Shown in pieces: positions 1-10,706 of a stretch of DNA of 64,000 bases (its first letter is position 1; each line of letters begins with the position of its first letter). The DNA is from Komarekiella atlantica HA4396-MV6 (GTDB lineage: Bacteria; Cyanobacteriota; Cyanobacteriia; Cyanobacteriales; Nostocaceae): NCBI GenBank assembly GCA_019359395.1, contig JAHHHK010000006.1, positions 1 to 64,000 of the forward strand, given 5' to 3'. Made by a program: the position numbers and the translations under genes. Under the pieces are notes generated by a model. It saw only the letters and a list, made by a program, of their open reading frames with translations, was not told the DNA's origin and ran no database searches.

Positions 1-132
1 TTCCCACAGAAGAATCTACTACCCTTATACACTTCATTCTCAATAAGTACACAAATTTTTCAAGGGGTCTTTATCCCCCAAACCTTTATCTGCCTCGGTT
101 TAGAGGCGATTGTCGCCCCTTGAACGCGAGTT

Positions 133-294
133 TATCAAGAAGCTTTTCAGGAAGGTAAGCAAGAAAGTGAGTTTAGAGGCAAGTTAAAAGCAGTAACGCC
201 AATGTTAGCAGCAGGTTCAACTGTAGAACAGATAGCACAAGCTTTAGATTTGAGTGTATAAGAGGTACGGCAGGTAACACAACAGAAATCTTGA
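133..294 (+). pseudogene. Rpn-family nuclease gene remnant (C-terminal tail)
   Basis: Only the tail of a gene can be read. The forward frame gives a Glu/Lys/Gln-rich stretch (QEAFQEGKQESEFRG), then a helix like LAAGSTVEQIAQALDLS, an in-frame TAA at 259-261, then EVRQVTQ and a final TGA. This matches the tail usual in Rpn-family (PD-(D/E)XK, transposase-associated) proteins, where EGKQEG repeats precede a short helix-turn-helix. The catalytic N-terminal part is missing, and repeat-like DNA lies directly upstream. The tail motif is visible in the sequence; the family call is inference. Confidence 0.5.
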
Positions 295-691
295 TCCTTC
301 CAGAAATAGCTCAAAAAGGCTATCGCAAAACATTTGGACAAGGAATACAGGTAATATTTGGATTAAGTTAAGTTAAATCAGACAAGGGTGCGTTTAATAG
401 AGCATGAAAGAAGGCGATCGCAAAGCCAAAATACCCTAGTTGTTAGTATTGGGGTTGACTGTCGCATAGATAGTACAGGCTATAAGTTTGAAATATAAAA
501 AGTCAGGCAAATGTCACAGAATCAGTCTTAAGACTGATGTGATAAAACTTAGATTTATGTATGTCTAAACTCCGTCTCTATATTCCCCGGAATTTCCTGT
601 ACCAAATTTGTAGTTAAATTTTGTTAAGATTAGACACGGCGTTAGCACTTCCTCCCAACTACCTATTCCCCACTCCCTACCTGAGAGAAAC
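295..691. other. Intergenic region before the ABC-F gene
   Basis: About 400 bases hold no convincing gene. One HIP1-like gcgatcgc lies near 415-422. The DNA just before 690 is rich in short C/T runs (cttcctcccaactacc), as is common in repeat-derived Nostoc spacers. I see no clear promoter or terminator. Confidence 0.5.
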
Positions 692-694
692 TTG

Positions 695-2389
695 ATGCTG
701 CGACTAGAACATATCAATAAAATATACCCCACCGGCGAAGTTCTCAAAGATATCAACTGGGAAGTTAAACCAGGCGATCGCATTGGCTTAGTCGGTGTCA
801 ACGGTGCTGGAAAATCCACCCAACTCAAAATTATTACCGGGGAAATTGAACCCACCGCTGGCGAAATCATTCGTCCTGCCAGCTTACACATAGCCTATCT
901 CAATCAAGAGTTTGAAGTAGATCCTAGCCGCACTGTTAGAGAAGAATTTTGGACAGTCTTTAAAGAAGCTAACCAAGTACAGTTATCTCTAGCGCAGGTA
1001 CAGCGCGACATGGAAACGGCAACTCCAGAACAACTAGATAAACTAATTGACAAATTAGATCGTTTTCAGCGCCAATTTGAAGCCTTGGATGGCTACGGCT
1101 TAGACGCACGCATCGGGAAAATTCTACCAGAGATGGGGTTTGGGCTAGAAGATGGCGATCGCCTCGTCAGTGCCTTCAGTGGTGGTTGGCAAATGCGGAT
1201 GAGTTTGGGTAAAATCCTCCTGCAAAAACCCGATTTATTGCTGCTAGACGAGCCTACTAACCACCTGGATTTAGAAACCATCGAGTGGTTAGAAACTTAC
1301 CTCAAAGGGCTGATTACTCCAATGGTAATAGTCTCCCATGACCGGGAATTTCTTGACCGCCTCTGCACCCAAATTGTAGAAACTGAACGTGGTATTTCCG
1401 CTACTTATCTTGGCAATTACTCGGCATATCTACAACAGAAAGCCGAAAATCAATCAGCACAACTTAGCGCCTACGAACGCCAGCAAAAAGAACTAGAAAA
1501 ACAGCAAACTTTTGTTGATAGATTTCGCGCCAGTGCTACCCGCAGTACCCAGGCAAAAAGCCGGGAAAAGCAACTGGAAAAAATCGAGCGTATCGAAGCA
1601 CCTATCGCTGGAGTAAGGACTTTGCACTTCCGCTTTCCTCCTGCACCCCGCAGCGGACGCGAAGTAGTGGAAATTAAAGACTTAACTCATGTCTATGGTG
1701 ATAAGATTTTGTTTTTGGGAGCGAATCTCCTAATTGAAAGGGGCGATCGCATTGCTTTTCTTGGCCCTAATGGTGCTGGAAAATCTACCCTTCTGCGCGT
1801 AATCATGGGTATGGAAAAAGCCACAGAAGGTATCGTCCAATTAGGTGATCACAACGTTATTCCTGGTTATTTTGAGCAAAATCAAGCTGAAGCTTTGGAT
1901 TTGAAGAGAACTGTTATGGAAACTATCCATGATGAAGTTCCTGACTGGAAAAATGAAGAAGTCCGCACGCTTTTAGGACGGTTTTTATTCACTGGCGACA
2001 CCGTATTTAAGGCAGTTGGGGCATTGAGTGGGGGAGAAAAAGCTCGTCTAGCATTGGCAAAAATGCTCTTACGCCCTGCGAACTTACTAATTTTAGATGA
2101 GCCGACAAACCACTTGGATATTCCAGCTAAAGAAATGTTGGAAGAAGCTCTACAAAACTATGATGGTACGGCAATTGTAGTTTCCCATGACCGTTATTTT
2201 ATCTCTCAGGTAGCTAACAAAATTGTAGAAATTCGCGATGGCGAATTCCGCGTCTACTTGGGAGATTATCATTACTATCTCCAGAAAATTGCCGAAGAAA
2301 AAGAACAAGCAAAGTTAGCCGCGATCGCTGCCGAAAAAGCAGCTAAAAAAGCTGCAAAAGCTACGAAATCGGGCACAAAACGCAAATAA
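695..2389 (+). CDS. ABC-F family ATPase (two nucleotide-binding domains)
   Basis: A 564-residue soluble protein with two ABC ATPase domains and no membrane segments, the layout of ABC-F proteins that act on ribosomes as translation factors. Domain 1 has Walker A GVNGAGKST (about residues 35-43), signature FSGGWQMR and Walker B LLLLDEPTNHLD. Domain 2 has GPNGAGKST, LSGGEKARL and LLILDEPTNHLD. A charged linker lies between them, and the tail is Lys/Ala-rich. The ATG at 695 is preferred over a TTG at 692. Substrate or ribosome role is inferred from the family; EttA- and Uup-type roles cannot be told apart here. Confidence 0.95.
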   Translation: MLRLEHINKIYPTGEVLKDINWEVKPGDRIGLVGVNGAGKSTQLKIITGEIEPTAGEIIRPASLHIAYLNQEFEVDPSRTVREEFWTVFKEANQVQLSLAQVQRDMETATPEQLDKLIDKLDRFQRQFEALDGYGLDARIGKILPEMGFGLEDGDRLVSAFSGGWQMRMSLGKILLQKPDLLLLDEPTNHLDLETIEWLETYLKGLITPMVIVSHDREFLDRLCTQIVETERGISATYLGNYSAYLQQKAENQSAQLSAYERQQKELEKQQTFVDRFRASATRSTQAKSREKQLEKIERIEAPIAGVRTLHFRFPPAPRSGREVVEIKDLTHVYGDKILFLGANLLIERGDRIAFLGPNGAGKSTLLRVIMGMEKATEGIVQLGDHNVIPGYFEQNQAEALDLKRTVMETIHDEVPDWKNEEVRTLLGRFLFTGDTVFKAVGALSGGEKARLALAKMLLRPANLLILDEPTNHLDIPAKEMLEEALQNYDGTAIVVSHDRYFISQVANKIVEIRDGEFRVYLGDYHYYLQKIAEEKEQAKLAAIAAEKAAKKAAKATKSGTKRK

Positions 2390-2405
2390 GTAACGGGGAA
2401 ATAGG

Positions 2406-2435
2406 TAAGTAGTAGCGTTTGCGCGCTACTACTTA
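2406..2435. other. Perfect 12-bp stem-loop after the ABC-F gene
   Basis: TAAGTAGTAGCG and its exact complement CGCTACTACTTA are separated by a 6-base loop, 17 bases after the ABC-F stop codon. No T-run follows, so it may be an mRNA 3' stabiliser or a weak terminator and not a classic Rho-independent terminator. Confidence 0.55.
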
Positions 2436-2610
2436 GTAATCACCGAATTATTGGCGATCGCAAATAATATAAAAAATTACTAAATTTTAAAAAATATCTA
2501 AAAAAACAGCAAGCCCTTCATAAAAGAAGTTAATAAGCAGAAATTCACTTGCGGCAGGGATTAGCAATGGTATCATTCGGGTATTACAAAAAGTAAAGGG
2601 CAATTTGACT

Positions 2611-4209
2611 ATGACCAAAGCACCTGTTGCTCCTGTGGTGCTAGTCATTTTAGACGGATGGGGCTACTGCGAACAGACGCGAGGAAACGCTATTGTCGCG
2701 GCTAAAACTCCGATCGTGGAAAGCTTATGGGCAGCTTACCCGCACACCCTCATCTGCACATCAGGAAAAGCCGTAGGGTTGCCAGAAGGACAAATGGGCA
2801 ACTCGGAAGTTGGTCATTTGAACATTGGCGCTGGGCGAGTGGTACCGCAAGAATTGGTACGCATCTCAGATGCGGTGGAAGACGGTTCCATTGCCTTAAA
2901 CCCAGCACTTGTCAAAATCTGTCAGGAAGTTCGCTCTCGAAATAGCAAGCTGCATTTAGTAGGACTCTGTTCTGAAGGTGGAGTACATTCACACATCACC
3001 CATCTATTTGGGCTACTAGATTTAGCCAAAAATCAGCGAATTTCAGAAGTTTGTATCCACGCCATCACTGATGGTCGTGACACCGCCCCAAAAGATGGTG
3101 TAAAAGCAATAACGCTCCTGCAAGACTATATAGATCGTACAGGAATTGGGCGCATAGTTACCCTCAGCGGTCGCTACTACTCGATGGATCGCGATCACCG
3201 CTGGGATCGGGTCAAACGCGCCTATGACGTGATGACACAAGATGGTGCAGGTGATGGTCGAAAGGCTTTAGAAGTTTTGCAAGCATCTTACGCCGAAGGG
3301 GTAAACGACGAGTTTGTCCTCCCAGCCAGAATTGCTCCCGGTGCAATAGAACCAGGAGATGGGGTGATATTTTTCAACTTCCGCCCTGATCGCGCCAGAC
3401 AACTAACTCAAGCTTTAGTCAGTCCCAACTTTAATGCCTTTGAAAGACAGCCGATCACGCCGCTGTCGTTTGTCACGTTTACTCAGTACGATTCAGACTT
3501 ACCTGTGGCTGTAGCTTTTGAGCCTCAAAATCTGAGTAATATTCTGGGAGAAGTCATAACCAACCACGATCTTAAGCAATTCCGCACCGCCGAAACCGAA
3601 AAATACGCCCACGTCACCTATTTCTTCAATGGTGGTCTAGAGGAAGCTTTTGTCGGAGAAGACCGAGAACTGGTAAGCAGTCCGATGGTAGCGACTTACG
3701 ACAAAGCCCCAGCAATGTCAGCACAAGCAGTTACAGATGTCGCGATCGCCGCGATTCAAAAAGGTATTTACTCCTTAGTTGTGATTAACTATGCCAACCC
3801 AGACATGGTAGGGCATACTGGCCAGATCGAAGCTACCATTACGGCAATTGAAACAGTGGATCGCTGTTTGGGTCGCCTCGTTGAGAGCATTGTCAAAGTC
3901 GGTGGTACAACAATTATTACTGCTGATCACGGCAACGCAGAGTATATGCTAGATGATAAGGGTAATCCTTGGACAGCTCACACCACTAATCCAGTCCCCT
4001 TAATCTTGGTGGAGGGCGAGAAAGTCAAAATTCCCGGACATGCTACTAATGTCGAACTGCGAAGCGATGGCAAGCTATCCGACATTGCCCCCACGATTCT
4101 GGAGATTTTACAACTACCTCAGCCACCAGAAATGACAGGGCGATCGCTGCTTTTATCAGCAGAATATGACTTGCAACGCACTCGCACTCCCGCACAAGTC
4201 GGGCTGTAA
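2611..4209 (+). CDS. gpmI: 2,3-bisphosphoglycerate-independent phosphoglycerate mutase
   Basis: A 532-residue cytoplasmic glycolytic/gluconeogenic enzyme that interconverts 3- and 2-phosphoglycerate. Alkaline-phosphatase-superfamily metal motifs are clear: VILDGWGYC at the N-terminus, the catalytic-serine motif GQMGNSEVGHLNIGAGR near residues 60-77, and the C-terminal ITADHGNAEYM. Length fits the family's usual 510-540 residues. The ATG at 2611 gives MTKAPVAPVVLVILDGWG; an upstream TTG at 2605 is less likely. secG follows on the same strand. Confidence 0.97.
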   Translation: MTKAPVAPVVLVILDGWGYCEQTRGNAIVAAKTPIVESLWAAYPHTLICTSGKAVGLPEGQMGNSEVGHLNIGAGRVVPQELVRISDAVEDGSIALNPALVKICQEVRSRNSKLHLVGLCSEGGVHSHITHLFGLLDLAKNQRISEVCIHAITDGRDTAPKDGVKAITLLQDYIDRTGIGRIVTLSGRYYSMDRDHRWDRVKRAYDVMTQDGAGDGRKALEVLQASYAEGVNDEFVLPARIAPGAIEPGDGVIFFNFRPDRARQLTQALVSPNFNAFERQPITPLSFVTFTQYDSDLPVAVAFEPQNLSNILGEVITNHDLKQFRTAETEKYAHVTYFFNGGLEEAFVGEDRELVSSPMVATYDKAPAMSAQAVTDVAIAAIQKGIYSLVVINYANPDMVGHTGQIEATITAIETVDRCLGRLVESIVKVGGTTIITADHGNAEYMLDDKGNPWTAHTTNPVPLILVEGEKVKIPGHATNVELRSDGKLSDIAPTILEILQLPQPPEMTGRSLLLSAEYDLQRTRTPAQVGL

Positions 4210-4326
4210 AAATAGTTAGGAGTTAAAAGTTAAGAATCACAAATCAAAACTTTTCTAACTCCTGACTCCTGTCTCCTGTCTCCCAACTTCTCCGTTTTGA
4301 AACTTCTTATAAATGAGATTGCTACC

Positions 4327-4560
4327 ATGACAGTTACTAATATCGTGCAAGGCATTTGGGCATTTTCCGCCATAGGTTTAATTGTTTTAGTGTTACTACA
4401 TAGCCCCAAAGGTGATGGCATTGGAGCTATTGGCGGACAAGCCCAGTTATTTAGTAGCACCAAGAGCGCAGAAAATACGTTGAACCGAGTTACTTGGGCA
4501 CTGACAGTGATTTTTCTTGGTTTAACAGTCGTTTTGAGCGCTGGTTGGCTACCTAAGTAA
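4327..4560 (+). CDS. secG: Preprotein translocase subunit SecG
   Basis: A 77-residue protein with two hydrophobic segments joined by the conserved loop HSPKGDGIGAIGGQAQLF, the SecG signature in cyanobacteria. It stabilises the SecYEG protein channel in the plasma or thylakoid membrane. The ATG at 4327 gives MTVTNIVQGIWAF, the usual length; a TTG at 4297 would add ten residues with no family support. It lies about 117 bases after gpmI and 18 bases before the protease gene. The DNA between gpmI and secG has short heptanucleotide repeats (tctcctg). Confidence 0.93.
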   Translation: MTVTNIVQGIWAFSAIGLIVLVLLHSPKGDGIGAIGGQAQLFSSTKSAENTLNRVTWALTVIFLGLTVVLSAGWLPK

Positions 4561-4578
4561 GATAAGGGAAATAGGGAA

Positions 4579-5400
4579 ATGGGAAGAACTCAATACCCAA
4601 AACCCAACATCCTCAAAAATTTAATTAAACGGTGGTTACTAGCAGCTCTTGTCTTAGTTATTGGCACAGGGCTGCTACTCATTTTAACTAACCTCCAATT
4701 TACTAACGCCCTAGCAAAATCATCTTTTTTATATGATGGCGATCTCATCATTTCTCTCCCCATCTCCTTATCTCCACCTTTCTCACCACCAAAACCTCAT
4801 CGCCTACCGCCCACACTAGCGCAGTGGCAAGATCAGACAAACAGCGGTGACTACTTTTCTCAAGTCACAACAACCCAAGTAGGTTATTTAATTTGGTCGC
4901 AATTTCCGATTAAAGTTTACGTAGAAACACCAAAAACCATTAGCGAAAAACAGGCTCAAGCATGGGTTAACAGTGTCTTGCAAGCTGTTCAAGAGTGGAG
5001 TGCTTATTTACCTTTAACAGTAGTTGAACAGCCAGAACTTGCTGATATTAAGATTTTACGAAAAGCGCCATCTCTTCAGATTTACCGTAGCGACAATTTT
5101 CCTCGTGCGCGTTCTGCATTAACCAGCTACGAGTTATATCTTAGCGATAACAAAGTTTTATCCCATCGCTTCACCATATTGTTAAGTCCTACTCAGACCG
5201 GTAACTATCTCACGGCTGCTGTCCGCCACGAATTCGGTCATGCGCTGGGAATTTGGGGCCATAGTCCACTACAAACTGATGCCCTATATTTTTCCCAAGT
5301 TCGTAACCCCCCGCCTATTTCTCCCAGAGATGTGAACACCCTGAAGCGGGTTTATGAACAGCCAACTAGTTTGGGATGGTTTTTACATCCTGAGTTGTGA
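4579..5400 (+). CDS. Matrixin-like zinc metalloprotease, membrane anchored
   Basis: A 273-residue protein with one N-terminal hydrophobic segment (about residues 17-37), a Pro/Ser-rich stretch, then a peptidase domain. The zinc-binding motif HEFGHALGIWGHS (HExxHxxGxxH) sits near residue 213, and the catalytic glutamate is present. This is the metzincin/matrixin signature, so the protein is probably a secreted or periplasm-facing peptidase held by its N-terminal helix. The substrate is unknown. The ATG at 4579 is the only good start. The gene is 18 bases after secG, so co-transcription is possible. Confidence 0.85.
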   Translation: MGRTQYPKPNILKNLIKRWLLAALVLVIGTGLLLILTNLQFTNALAKSSFLYDGDLIISLPISLSPPFSPPKPHRLPPTLAQWQDQTNSGDYFSQVTTTQVGYLIWSQFPIKVYVETPKTISEKQAQAWVNSVLQAVQEWSAYLPLTVVEQPELADIKILRKAPSLQIYRSDNFPRARSALTSYELYLSDNKVLSHRFTILLSPTQTGNYLTAAVRHEFGHALGIWGHSPLQTDALYFSQVRNPPPISPRDVNTLKRVYEQPTSLGWFLHPEL

Positions 5401-5456
5401 TCTTTGCTTCTAATAAGCGTTTATCGCTTTGATACCAAAAATAGTTCTTACTTTTT

Positions 5457-6605
5457 CTAAGCTCTACGACTTAATGGTAGAGGTCGCTGTGTTAAAACTT
5501 CTTTATAAAGTTCTTCCAACTGAGTAACATTCTTACTGAGGGTATAGCGGTCTAACACGCGCTGTCTAGCTTTTTGTCCCAGTAGTGTTGTTAATTCAGG
5601 ATGATCTTGGCAGACTGGTAAGAGGGTTCTTAATTGCGATCGCACTGTCTTAGTATTAAGAACTATACCTGCTCCTTTTTCCAATACTTCTCCATCAGCA
5701 CCTACATCTGTGGCTAAACAAGCCAGTCCACATGCCATTGCTTCTAATAAAGATAGCGAGAGACCCTCTACCAATGAAGGCAAAATAAATACATCTGCTC
5801 CCCGTAAAATATCAATGCGTCGGTCTTCGTTAGCAACAAATCCTAACCAAATAATACCGTATTCCCAATTATAAAATGGTTCTAAAGAGGATTTCAAAGG
5901 GCCATCGCCAACAATTAACAACTTACTATCAGTCGCCATTTCTGACTGCTTCCAAGCCCGCAACAAGGCTTCGATATTTTTCTCTGGGGCTATACGACCT
6001 TGATAGACAAACAAGCGTTCGGCTTTAAATTCTGCTTTGACTTTAGAAGTTCCGGGAGAATACTTATTAGCATCAACACCGTTGGGAATTACGGCAATGT
6101 TTTCTTCTCGTACACCCATACGTGCTAATAATTCGCGCTGAATTTGGGAAAATACAATTACGCGATCATAGTTAACCAAAAAAGGCGCGTATAGCTGATA
6201 AGCCAAAAGTTGTGTGCCCGAAATCAGTTTTGCCCCTTTACCAGCAAACGGTGTGTGAAAAGTGGCAATTAGAGGCAAATTCAGCTGTTCACATATTTCT
6301 GGTAAAACAAAATCAAGAGGAGATAGAGTCAAAGAAGCATGGACTACATCCGGCTTGATTTTTCGTAGCGACTGAGTTAAAAGTTTGGTCGCTTTAAAAG
6401 TAGGAATTGTGTAAACCTGGGACTTATAAATGAAGGGTAAGGAAACTTCCTGGAAGTTTGGCCAGTTGTCTGGTTCCGATTCTTCTTGAGCGAAGTGAAG
6501 AAAGCTAACTTGGTGTCCCCGGTCTAGCAAGGCATTTGTAATCTCTCGACTGTAGGTGACATTACCGCAAAAGGGTGATTTTTTTCCAATCCAGGCTATA
6601 CGCAT
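5457..6605 (-). CDS. Family 4-type glycosyltransferase
   Basis: A 382-residue GT-B fold enzyme that probably moves a sugar from a nucleotide-sugar donor to a lipid or polysaccharide. The N-terminus MRIAWIGKKSPFCGNVTYSREI is a GT4-type acceptor domain. The C-terminal donor domain has PNGVDANKYSPG, GRIAPEKNIEALL, VGDGPLKSSL and the E-x7-E motif (PSLVEGLSLSLLEAMACG). It has no membrane span. It is convergent with the protease gene upstream and separated from the MFS gene by a 340-base gap. The acceptor cannot be named. Confidence 0.9.
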   Translation of the reverse strand: MRIAWIGKKSPFCGNVTYSREITNALLDRGHQVSFLHFAQEESEPDNWPNFQEVSLPFIYKSQVYTIPTFKATKLLTQSLRKIKPDVVHASLTLSPLDFVLPEICEQLNLPLIATFHTPFAGKGAKLISGTQLLAYQLYAPFLVNYDRVIVFSQIQRELLARMGVREENIAVIPNGVDANKYSPGTSKVKAEFKAERLFVYQGRIAPEKNIEALLRAWKQSEMATDSKLLIVGDGPLKSSLEPFYNWEYGIIWLGFVANEDRRIDILRGADVFILPSLVEGLSLSLLEAMACGLACLATDVGADGEVLEKGAGIVLNTKTVRSQLRTLLPVCQDHPELTTLLGQKARQRVLDRYTLSKNVTQLEELYKEVLTQRPLPLSRRA

Positions 6606-6943
6606 TCTTTATTAGCTATAAGAAAAGCGAGTTTTATCTATTCAGTTTTGTGTTTTTTGTTGTCTTTTTCTATCATGCTGTACTTGCTAGTTTTTTAGTT
6701 ATGATAAATTACTGCCATACTTAGCTCAAAAATCTAATTTTTCAGATGTTTAAACTAATGGACTTACGCCTTTATTTACTTTACTTATAAGTTGTTCATT
6801 TTATACATATAAACAACTTATTCTGACTAACGTCAGATTAATTCCCAGCAAGTATGCGATAAATTATTATTCACCTAAGTCTACCATGAACACAAAATCT
6901 TTAAGTAAAAAGGTAATGAATAATAATCCTTGTTAGCTGATAA
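6606..6943. other. AT-rich intergenic region
   Basis: About 340 bases between two minus-strand genes hold the glycosyltransferase promoter region. It is AT-rich, with no HIP1 site and no clear ORF. I see no defined regulatory motif. Confidence 0.4.
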
Positions 6944-8584
6944 CTACTTTTGTGAGTTATACCAGGTTAATATACCTCCTAAAAAGACGATCGCAGCTAA
7001 TCCCAGAAAAACGACCTGTAATCCCACAAAAGTTTCTGCTATACCTGCTAATGCCAAAGGTAAGGATAGAGCAATATTAATCACATTATTTTGCAGACCA
7101 AAGACTTTTCCACGCATTTCTGGCGGGGTTTCTGTTTGGATAGCGGTTTGCATGGGAATACCTATTAGTGCCCCAAAGATACCCACCAGGGCCACTAATA
7201 GCAGGACTACCCAAAGATGCGTTGTAAATACTGATAGACCAATCAGAGATGCTGCCATACCTAAACAACCGCACAAACTTAATTGGCTGTAAGAGAAGCG
7301 TTGCCCAAATTGACCAAGAATTGTTGCTCCAGCAGCAATGCCAACGCCGCCAGCTGCTAGTAAAAAGCCGAACTGGGAGGCTTTTAAGTGAGGAATTACT
7401 TCTGCCATACGGACGGCTAGAACAGTCAATGCTGCAAAGACAGAAAATAAGATAATTAGCTGAAGCAAAGCATTGCGGACACGATAATTTGCTTTGAGGT
7501 AGCCAAAACCGTCCCGCAGGTCAGAGAATACGTGAGGGAATTCTGTTTCGGGAGCGTGAGGTTTTTCCTTAGTTGCCAAGAGAAACAAAATTAATCCCGC
7601 GATCGCATAACTACCACCTACTAAAAGTTCTTTACCTAGTCCACCATTACCACCGAGTTGCAGCCAAATTTGATCAGCGATCGCCAATAGTGGTTCTCCC
7701 ACAGCAAAACCGACAATCACCGATGCCATCATTGTCGTTGTGTAAAGGGAGTTAGCAGAGAGTAAATGCTGTTCTTCTACTACCAAGGGAATTGCCGCTT
7801 GTTCTGCTGGTGCAAAAAACTGTGTCAGTGTGGAAACTAAAAAAGTCACACCCAAGATGATGCCAAAACTGACTGGTAACATTCCTAGAGGTTTCCAATC
7901 ATGAGTCACCCAAAGTAGCAAAGGAATTGCTAAAACCAGAATGCCACGCCAAGCATTTGTTGCCACCAGCACAGCTTTTTTCGACCAGCGATCTACAAAC
8001 ACACCAGCGACGGAACCAAACAGCACAGCAGGAATGGTAAAAGCCATCATTAATGCTGACACCCAACCACTAATACTCTGATTGCCTGTTTGAAACTGAC
8101 TATGAATCAAGCCAATCATCAGCACCAAATACACTTTATCAGCAAGTTGGCAAAAAACTTGACCGCCCCAAAGAGCCAGGAAATTGGGATTTTTTAATAC
8201 GGGTAAAAACCCTAAATGTTTTACATTCCCTGATGAAGCTTTTCCACCGGAACCAGACCCATCAAATTTCGGTGATTCTTTTTCTGGGGTAGTTGTTACT
8301 GGCATTTGCCCATTGCTACCTGCCTCAGGAGTATTTAATCGATCATCAGATTGTTTATCTGATTGACTCGGAACATCAGTTTTCGGTATTTCTGCCGTCC
8401 AGTTTTTATCATTTTTGGAAACGTCTTTTGGAGACATTCCTTGGCTATTGATTTGACTAGGCGTTTGCTTGGCGAGGGCACTCAGGCGATTGGTTACGGT
8501 AGGATCTGATGCTCTATTCTGTTTTTTGGCGTAGCTGGGTGACAAAGGTAGGATTTTTTGATCCAAATCAGATGGTTGCATCAT
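6944..8584 (-). CDS. MFS transporter with a long hydrophilic N-terminal extension
   Basis: A 546-residue major facilitator protein with about 12 membrane segments starting near residue 145. The MFS signature [17 protein letters not shown] lies between helices 2 and 3. The first 130 residues are polar and low-complexity, rich in Ser, Lys, Pro and Gly, and look disordered. The core resembles the MFS_3/enterobactin-exporter-type subgroup, so an efflux role is possible but the substrate is unknown. The ATG at 8584 (or 8581) is preferred over a TTG at 8596. The start overlaps the end of recO by about 17 bases, so the two are probably co-transcribed. Confidence 0.88.
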   Translation of the reverse strand: MMQPSDLDQKILPLSPSYAKKQNRASDPTVTNRLSALAKQTPSQINSQGMSPKDVSKNDKNWTAEIPKTDVPSQSDKQSDDRLNTPEAGSNGQMPVTTTPEKESPKFDGSGSGGKASSGNVKHLGFLPVLKNPNFLALWGGQVFCQLADKVYLVLMIGLIHSQFQTGNQSISGWVSALMMAFTIPAVLFGSVAGVFVDRWSKKAVLVATNAWRGILVLAIPLLLWVTHDWKPLGMLPVSFGIILGVTFLVSTLTQFFAPAEQAAIPLVVEEQHLLSANSLYTTTMMASVIVGFAVGEPLLAIADQIWLQLGGNGGLGKELLVGGSYAIAGLILFLLATKEKPHAPETEFPHVFSDLRDGFGYLKANYRVRNALLQLIILFSVFAALTVLAVRMAEVIPHLKASQFGFLLAAGGVGIAAGATILGQFGQRFSYSQLSLCGCLGMAASLIGLSVFTTHLWVVLLLVALVGIFGALIGIPMQTAIQTETPPEMRGKVFGLQNNVINIALSLPLALAGIAETFVGLQVVFLGLAAIVFLGGILTWYNSQK

Positions 8585-9494
8585 GGTTGGCAGCAAAATA
8601 AGAGTCGATTAAGGTAGCAGAGCGAATAGGGCGACCTAAATGATACTGAGTATACTGGCGCAAAATATGCTCAACAGATAACCAGCCATAATCTTTGGCT
8701 GCATCCATTTGCATTATCTCTGGTTGCGACAACTGCTGGAGCATTGCCAGTTCTATGGCACTCAAACGGCAAGAAATCACAGGTATTTCTTGCCGATGGA
8801 CAACAACTGTTTGGTAGCCAGGTTTTGGAGGTGATGGGATAACGGAGTGATTGAGTGATTGAGGAAAAGATGAATTTCTGTCTCTTTCTCTATCATCACC
8901 CTCTCTTCGCGAGCGTTCCCAGTTCTCTAAACAAACGATTCCACCCGCAGGGATGCTAAATCCTACTTGCCAGCTAGGGTCTGTAAAGTCTGGTATTAAG
9001 GGGCGCTGAGTTAGGCAACAGACTTGTACTTGAGGCGTCAGTCCTGCCAAGGCTAAAAGGTGAAATACCGCATGAGCCAGGTAAGCCAAGATACTATATA
9101 CCTCTGTCTTAGGCAATGCCTCCAAGCGGCTGAGATGTTCATTGAGTATCTCATAAAGTTCTTCTTGGGGTTGTTCGCTCAAAGCCTGACACAAGACTAT
9201 TTCTGCTAAGTACTGGCTAGCAGCCAGTTTTCCTAAATCTTTAGCCAGACCTGGATAAGTTTTTAACGTCTGTGCCTGTGTAATTTTATCGAGCGATCGC
9301 CCTTTGGCAATCAATAGTTCATTTACCACAAACATCCCACTCCTGCCACCAAGGCTAGAGCTGTGCTTGCGTGCCCCTGGGGCAACTGCTCGAATCAGAC
9401 CGAATTCCTTTGTCAAAATTGTCACTATTTTATCCGATTCTCCCAGTGCTTGGGCTTTGAGATTAATTCCAGTTGCTTTGTAGGTTCTACTCAT
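8568..9494 (-). CDS. recO: DNA repair protein RecO
   Basis: A 308-residue protein of the RecFOR pathway, which loads RecA on gapped single-stranded DNA. The N-terminal OB fold is recognisable ([24 protein letters not shown], then [15 protein letters not shown]), followed by the helical domain with a zinc-type Cys region. A low-complexity insert of about 35 residues ([16 protein letters not shown] onward) interrupts the C-terminal half; its DNA contains the 8-bp direct repeat gagtgatt. This makes the protein slightly longer than typical. The start ATG at 9494 is clear. Confidence 0.9.
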   Translation of the reverse strand: MSRTYKATGINLKAQALGESDKIVTILTKEFGLIRAVAPGARKHSSSLGGRSGMFVVNELLIAKGRSLDKITQAQTLKTYPGLAKDLGKLAASQYLAEIVLCQALSEQPQEELYEILNEHLSRLEALPKTEVYSILAYLAHAVFHLLALAGLTPQVQVCCLTQRPLIPDFTDPSWQVGFSIPAGGIVCLENWERSRREGDDRERDRNSSFPQSLNHSVIPSPPKPGYQTVVVHRQEIPVISCRLSAIELAMLQQLSQPEIMQMDAAKDYGWLSVEHILRQYTQYHLGRPIRSATLIDSYFAANHDATI

Positions 9495-9546
9495 TAGTCA
9501 TTGGTCATTAGTCATTGGTCATTAGTCATTAGTCATTGGTCATTAA
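9491..9546. repeat. Short tandem heptanucleotide repeat (ATTAGTC/ATTGGTC)
   Basis: About eight consecutive copies of the heptamer ATT(A/G)GTC lie immediately upstream of recO and overlap its start codon. Such STRR arrays are a known trait of heterocystous cyanobacteria. They lie where the recO ribosome-binding site should be. Confidence 0.8.
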
Positions 9547-9658
9547 GTTTAGAACAAAGGACAAATGACATTGACACCCGAACAGTGGCGTTCCCCGTTA
9601 GCGATCGCGTCTCTAGCAATAGAAGGCTAGGGTAGGACACAGAACAATAGACAAATGA

Positions 9659-10339
9659 CTATTTACTCTTTTCCAGATTATCGCGCTGACGGATCAAATC
9701 GATACCACGAGATGTGCCTAATCTAGTAGCGCCCGCTAAGATGAAGTCCAGGGCTTGATTAACGGTGCGAATCCCACCTGATGCTTTAATGCCTACCCTT
9801 TCTTTTGCTACTTCCTTCAAAAGTTTTACATCTGCAACGGTAGCTCCACCATTCCAACCTGTACTGGTTTTTAAGAATGCCGCCCCCGCTTCCATAGATA
9901 TTTCAGCTGCGAGTTTTTTCTCTGCATCTGTCAACAGGTTGGTTTCTAAAATTACTTTAATAGTTTGCCCAGTCGCTTCACAAATTTCGGCAATCTCCTG
10001 GTGGATTTCTTCTGTTTTGCCAGCTTTCAACCAGCCCAGATTGATTACCACATCTAACTCAGTGGCTCCACTATCCGCAGCTTCTTGAGCTTCATACAGC
10101 TTGACTGCTGAAGTCGTCGCACCACCAGGAAAACCAATAACTGTACAGACTTTCGGTTCTTTCCCATGCAGAAGTTCGACTGCTTGCTTTACATAGGCGG
10201 GGTACAGACAAACCGCCGCAAAATTAAATCTGTATGCTTCTTCACACCATTGCTCAACCTGCTCTGGAGTAGCTGTTGGCGTTAACAGGGCGTGATCAAT
10301 AAATGGCGCAATATCAATTTCTGGATAGTCTGCTGCCAT
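9659..10339 (-). CDS. deoC: Deoxyribose-phosphate aldolase
   Basis: A 226-residue class I aldolase that cleaves 2-deoxyribose-5-phosphate to acetaldehyde and glyceraldehyde-3-phosphate in deoxynucleoside catabolism. The start region has [14 protein letters not shown], the mid-region [21 protein letters not shown], and the Schiff-base lysine lies in FLKTSTGW near residue 157. [10 protein letters not shown] gives the second conserved lysine. Length matches the family. The gene stands alone on the minus strand, with repeats between it and recO. Confidence 0.95.
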   Translation of the reverse strand: MAADYPEIDIAPFIDHALLTPTATPEQVEQWCEEAYRFNFAAVCLYPAYVKQAVELLHGKEPKVCTVIGFPGGATTSAVKLYEAQEAADSGATELDVVINLGWLKAGKTEEIHQEIAEICEATGQTIKVILETNLLTDAEKKLAAEISMEAGAAFLKTSTGWNGGATVADVKLLKEVAKERVGIKASGGIRTVNQALDFILAGATRLGTSRGIDLIRQRDNLEKSK

Positions 10340-10706
10340 CGTGTCTTCTACCAGTGATTGATTATTAATTTATAAAAAATTAAAACATTTCTTATATATA
10401 TATTAAACCACATTTATTACGAGTTTATCCTGAAAACAGTCTGCTAACTTGATCTCGGATATCGGCTTTGCAGATGTCGCTAAATAAGTGTAGGTATTTA
10501 AGTTGACATTAGGCAGCAGTAAGGTTAGGAAGGAGAAATATCCTTGGGAATAATCTTTACCTGTTAAAAATCTCCCTGCACCTTATCTGAAAAAATAAGA
10601 AAATGCTTAGTGATAGGACATGGTTTACAGAAATATCAAATGGTAAATTCCCTGTTAAAGATAAAATTTTTATGCCTAGCCCAGACTATATTATTGTTCT
10701 TGAAAA
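10340..10706. other. Intergenic region between deoC and the methyltransferase
   Basis: About 370 bases with an AT-rich deoC upstream region. The stretch 10603-10706 can be read as part of a forward frame that runs into the antisense strand of the methyltransferase; it has no family features and I do not call it a gene. No restriction endonuclease gene is present here. Confidence 0.45.

Noticed and set aside
6765-6777. Another end of the TAGGACTTACGC element (tggacttacgcc)
   Set aside because: Only ten bases match, with no second inverted end or target duplication nearby.
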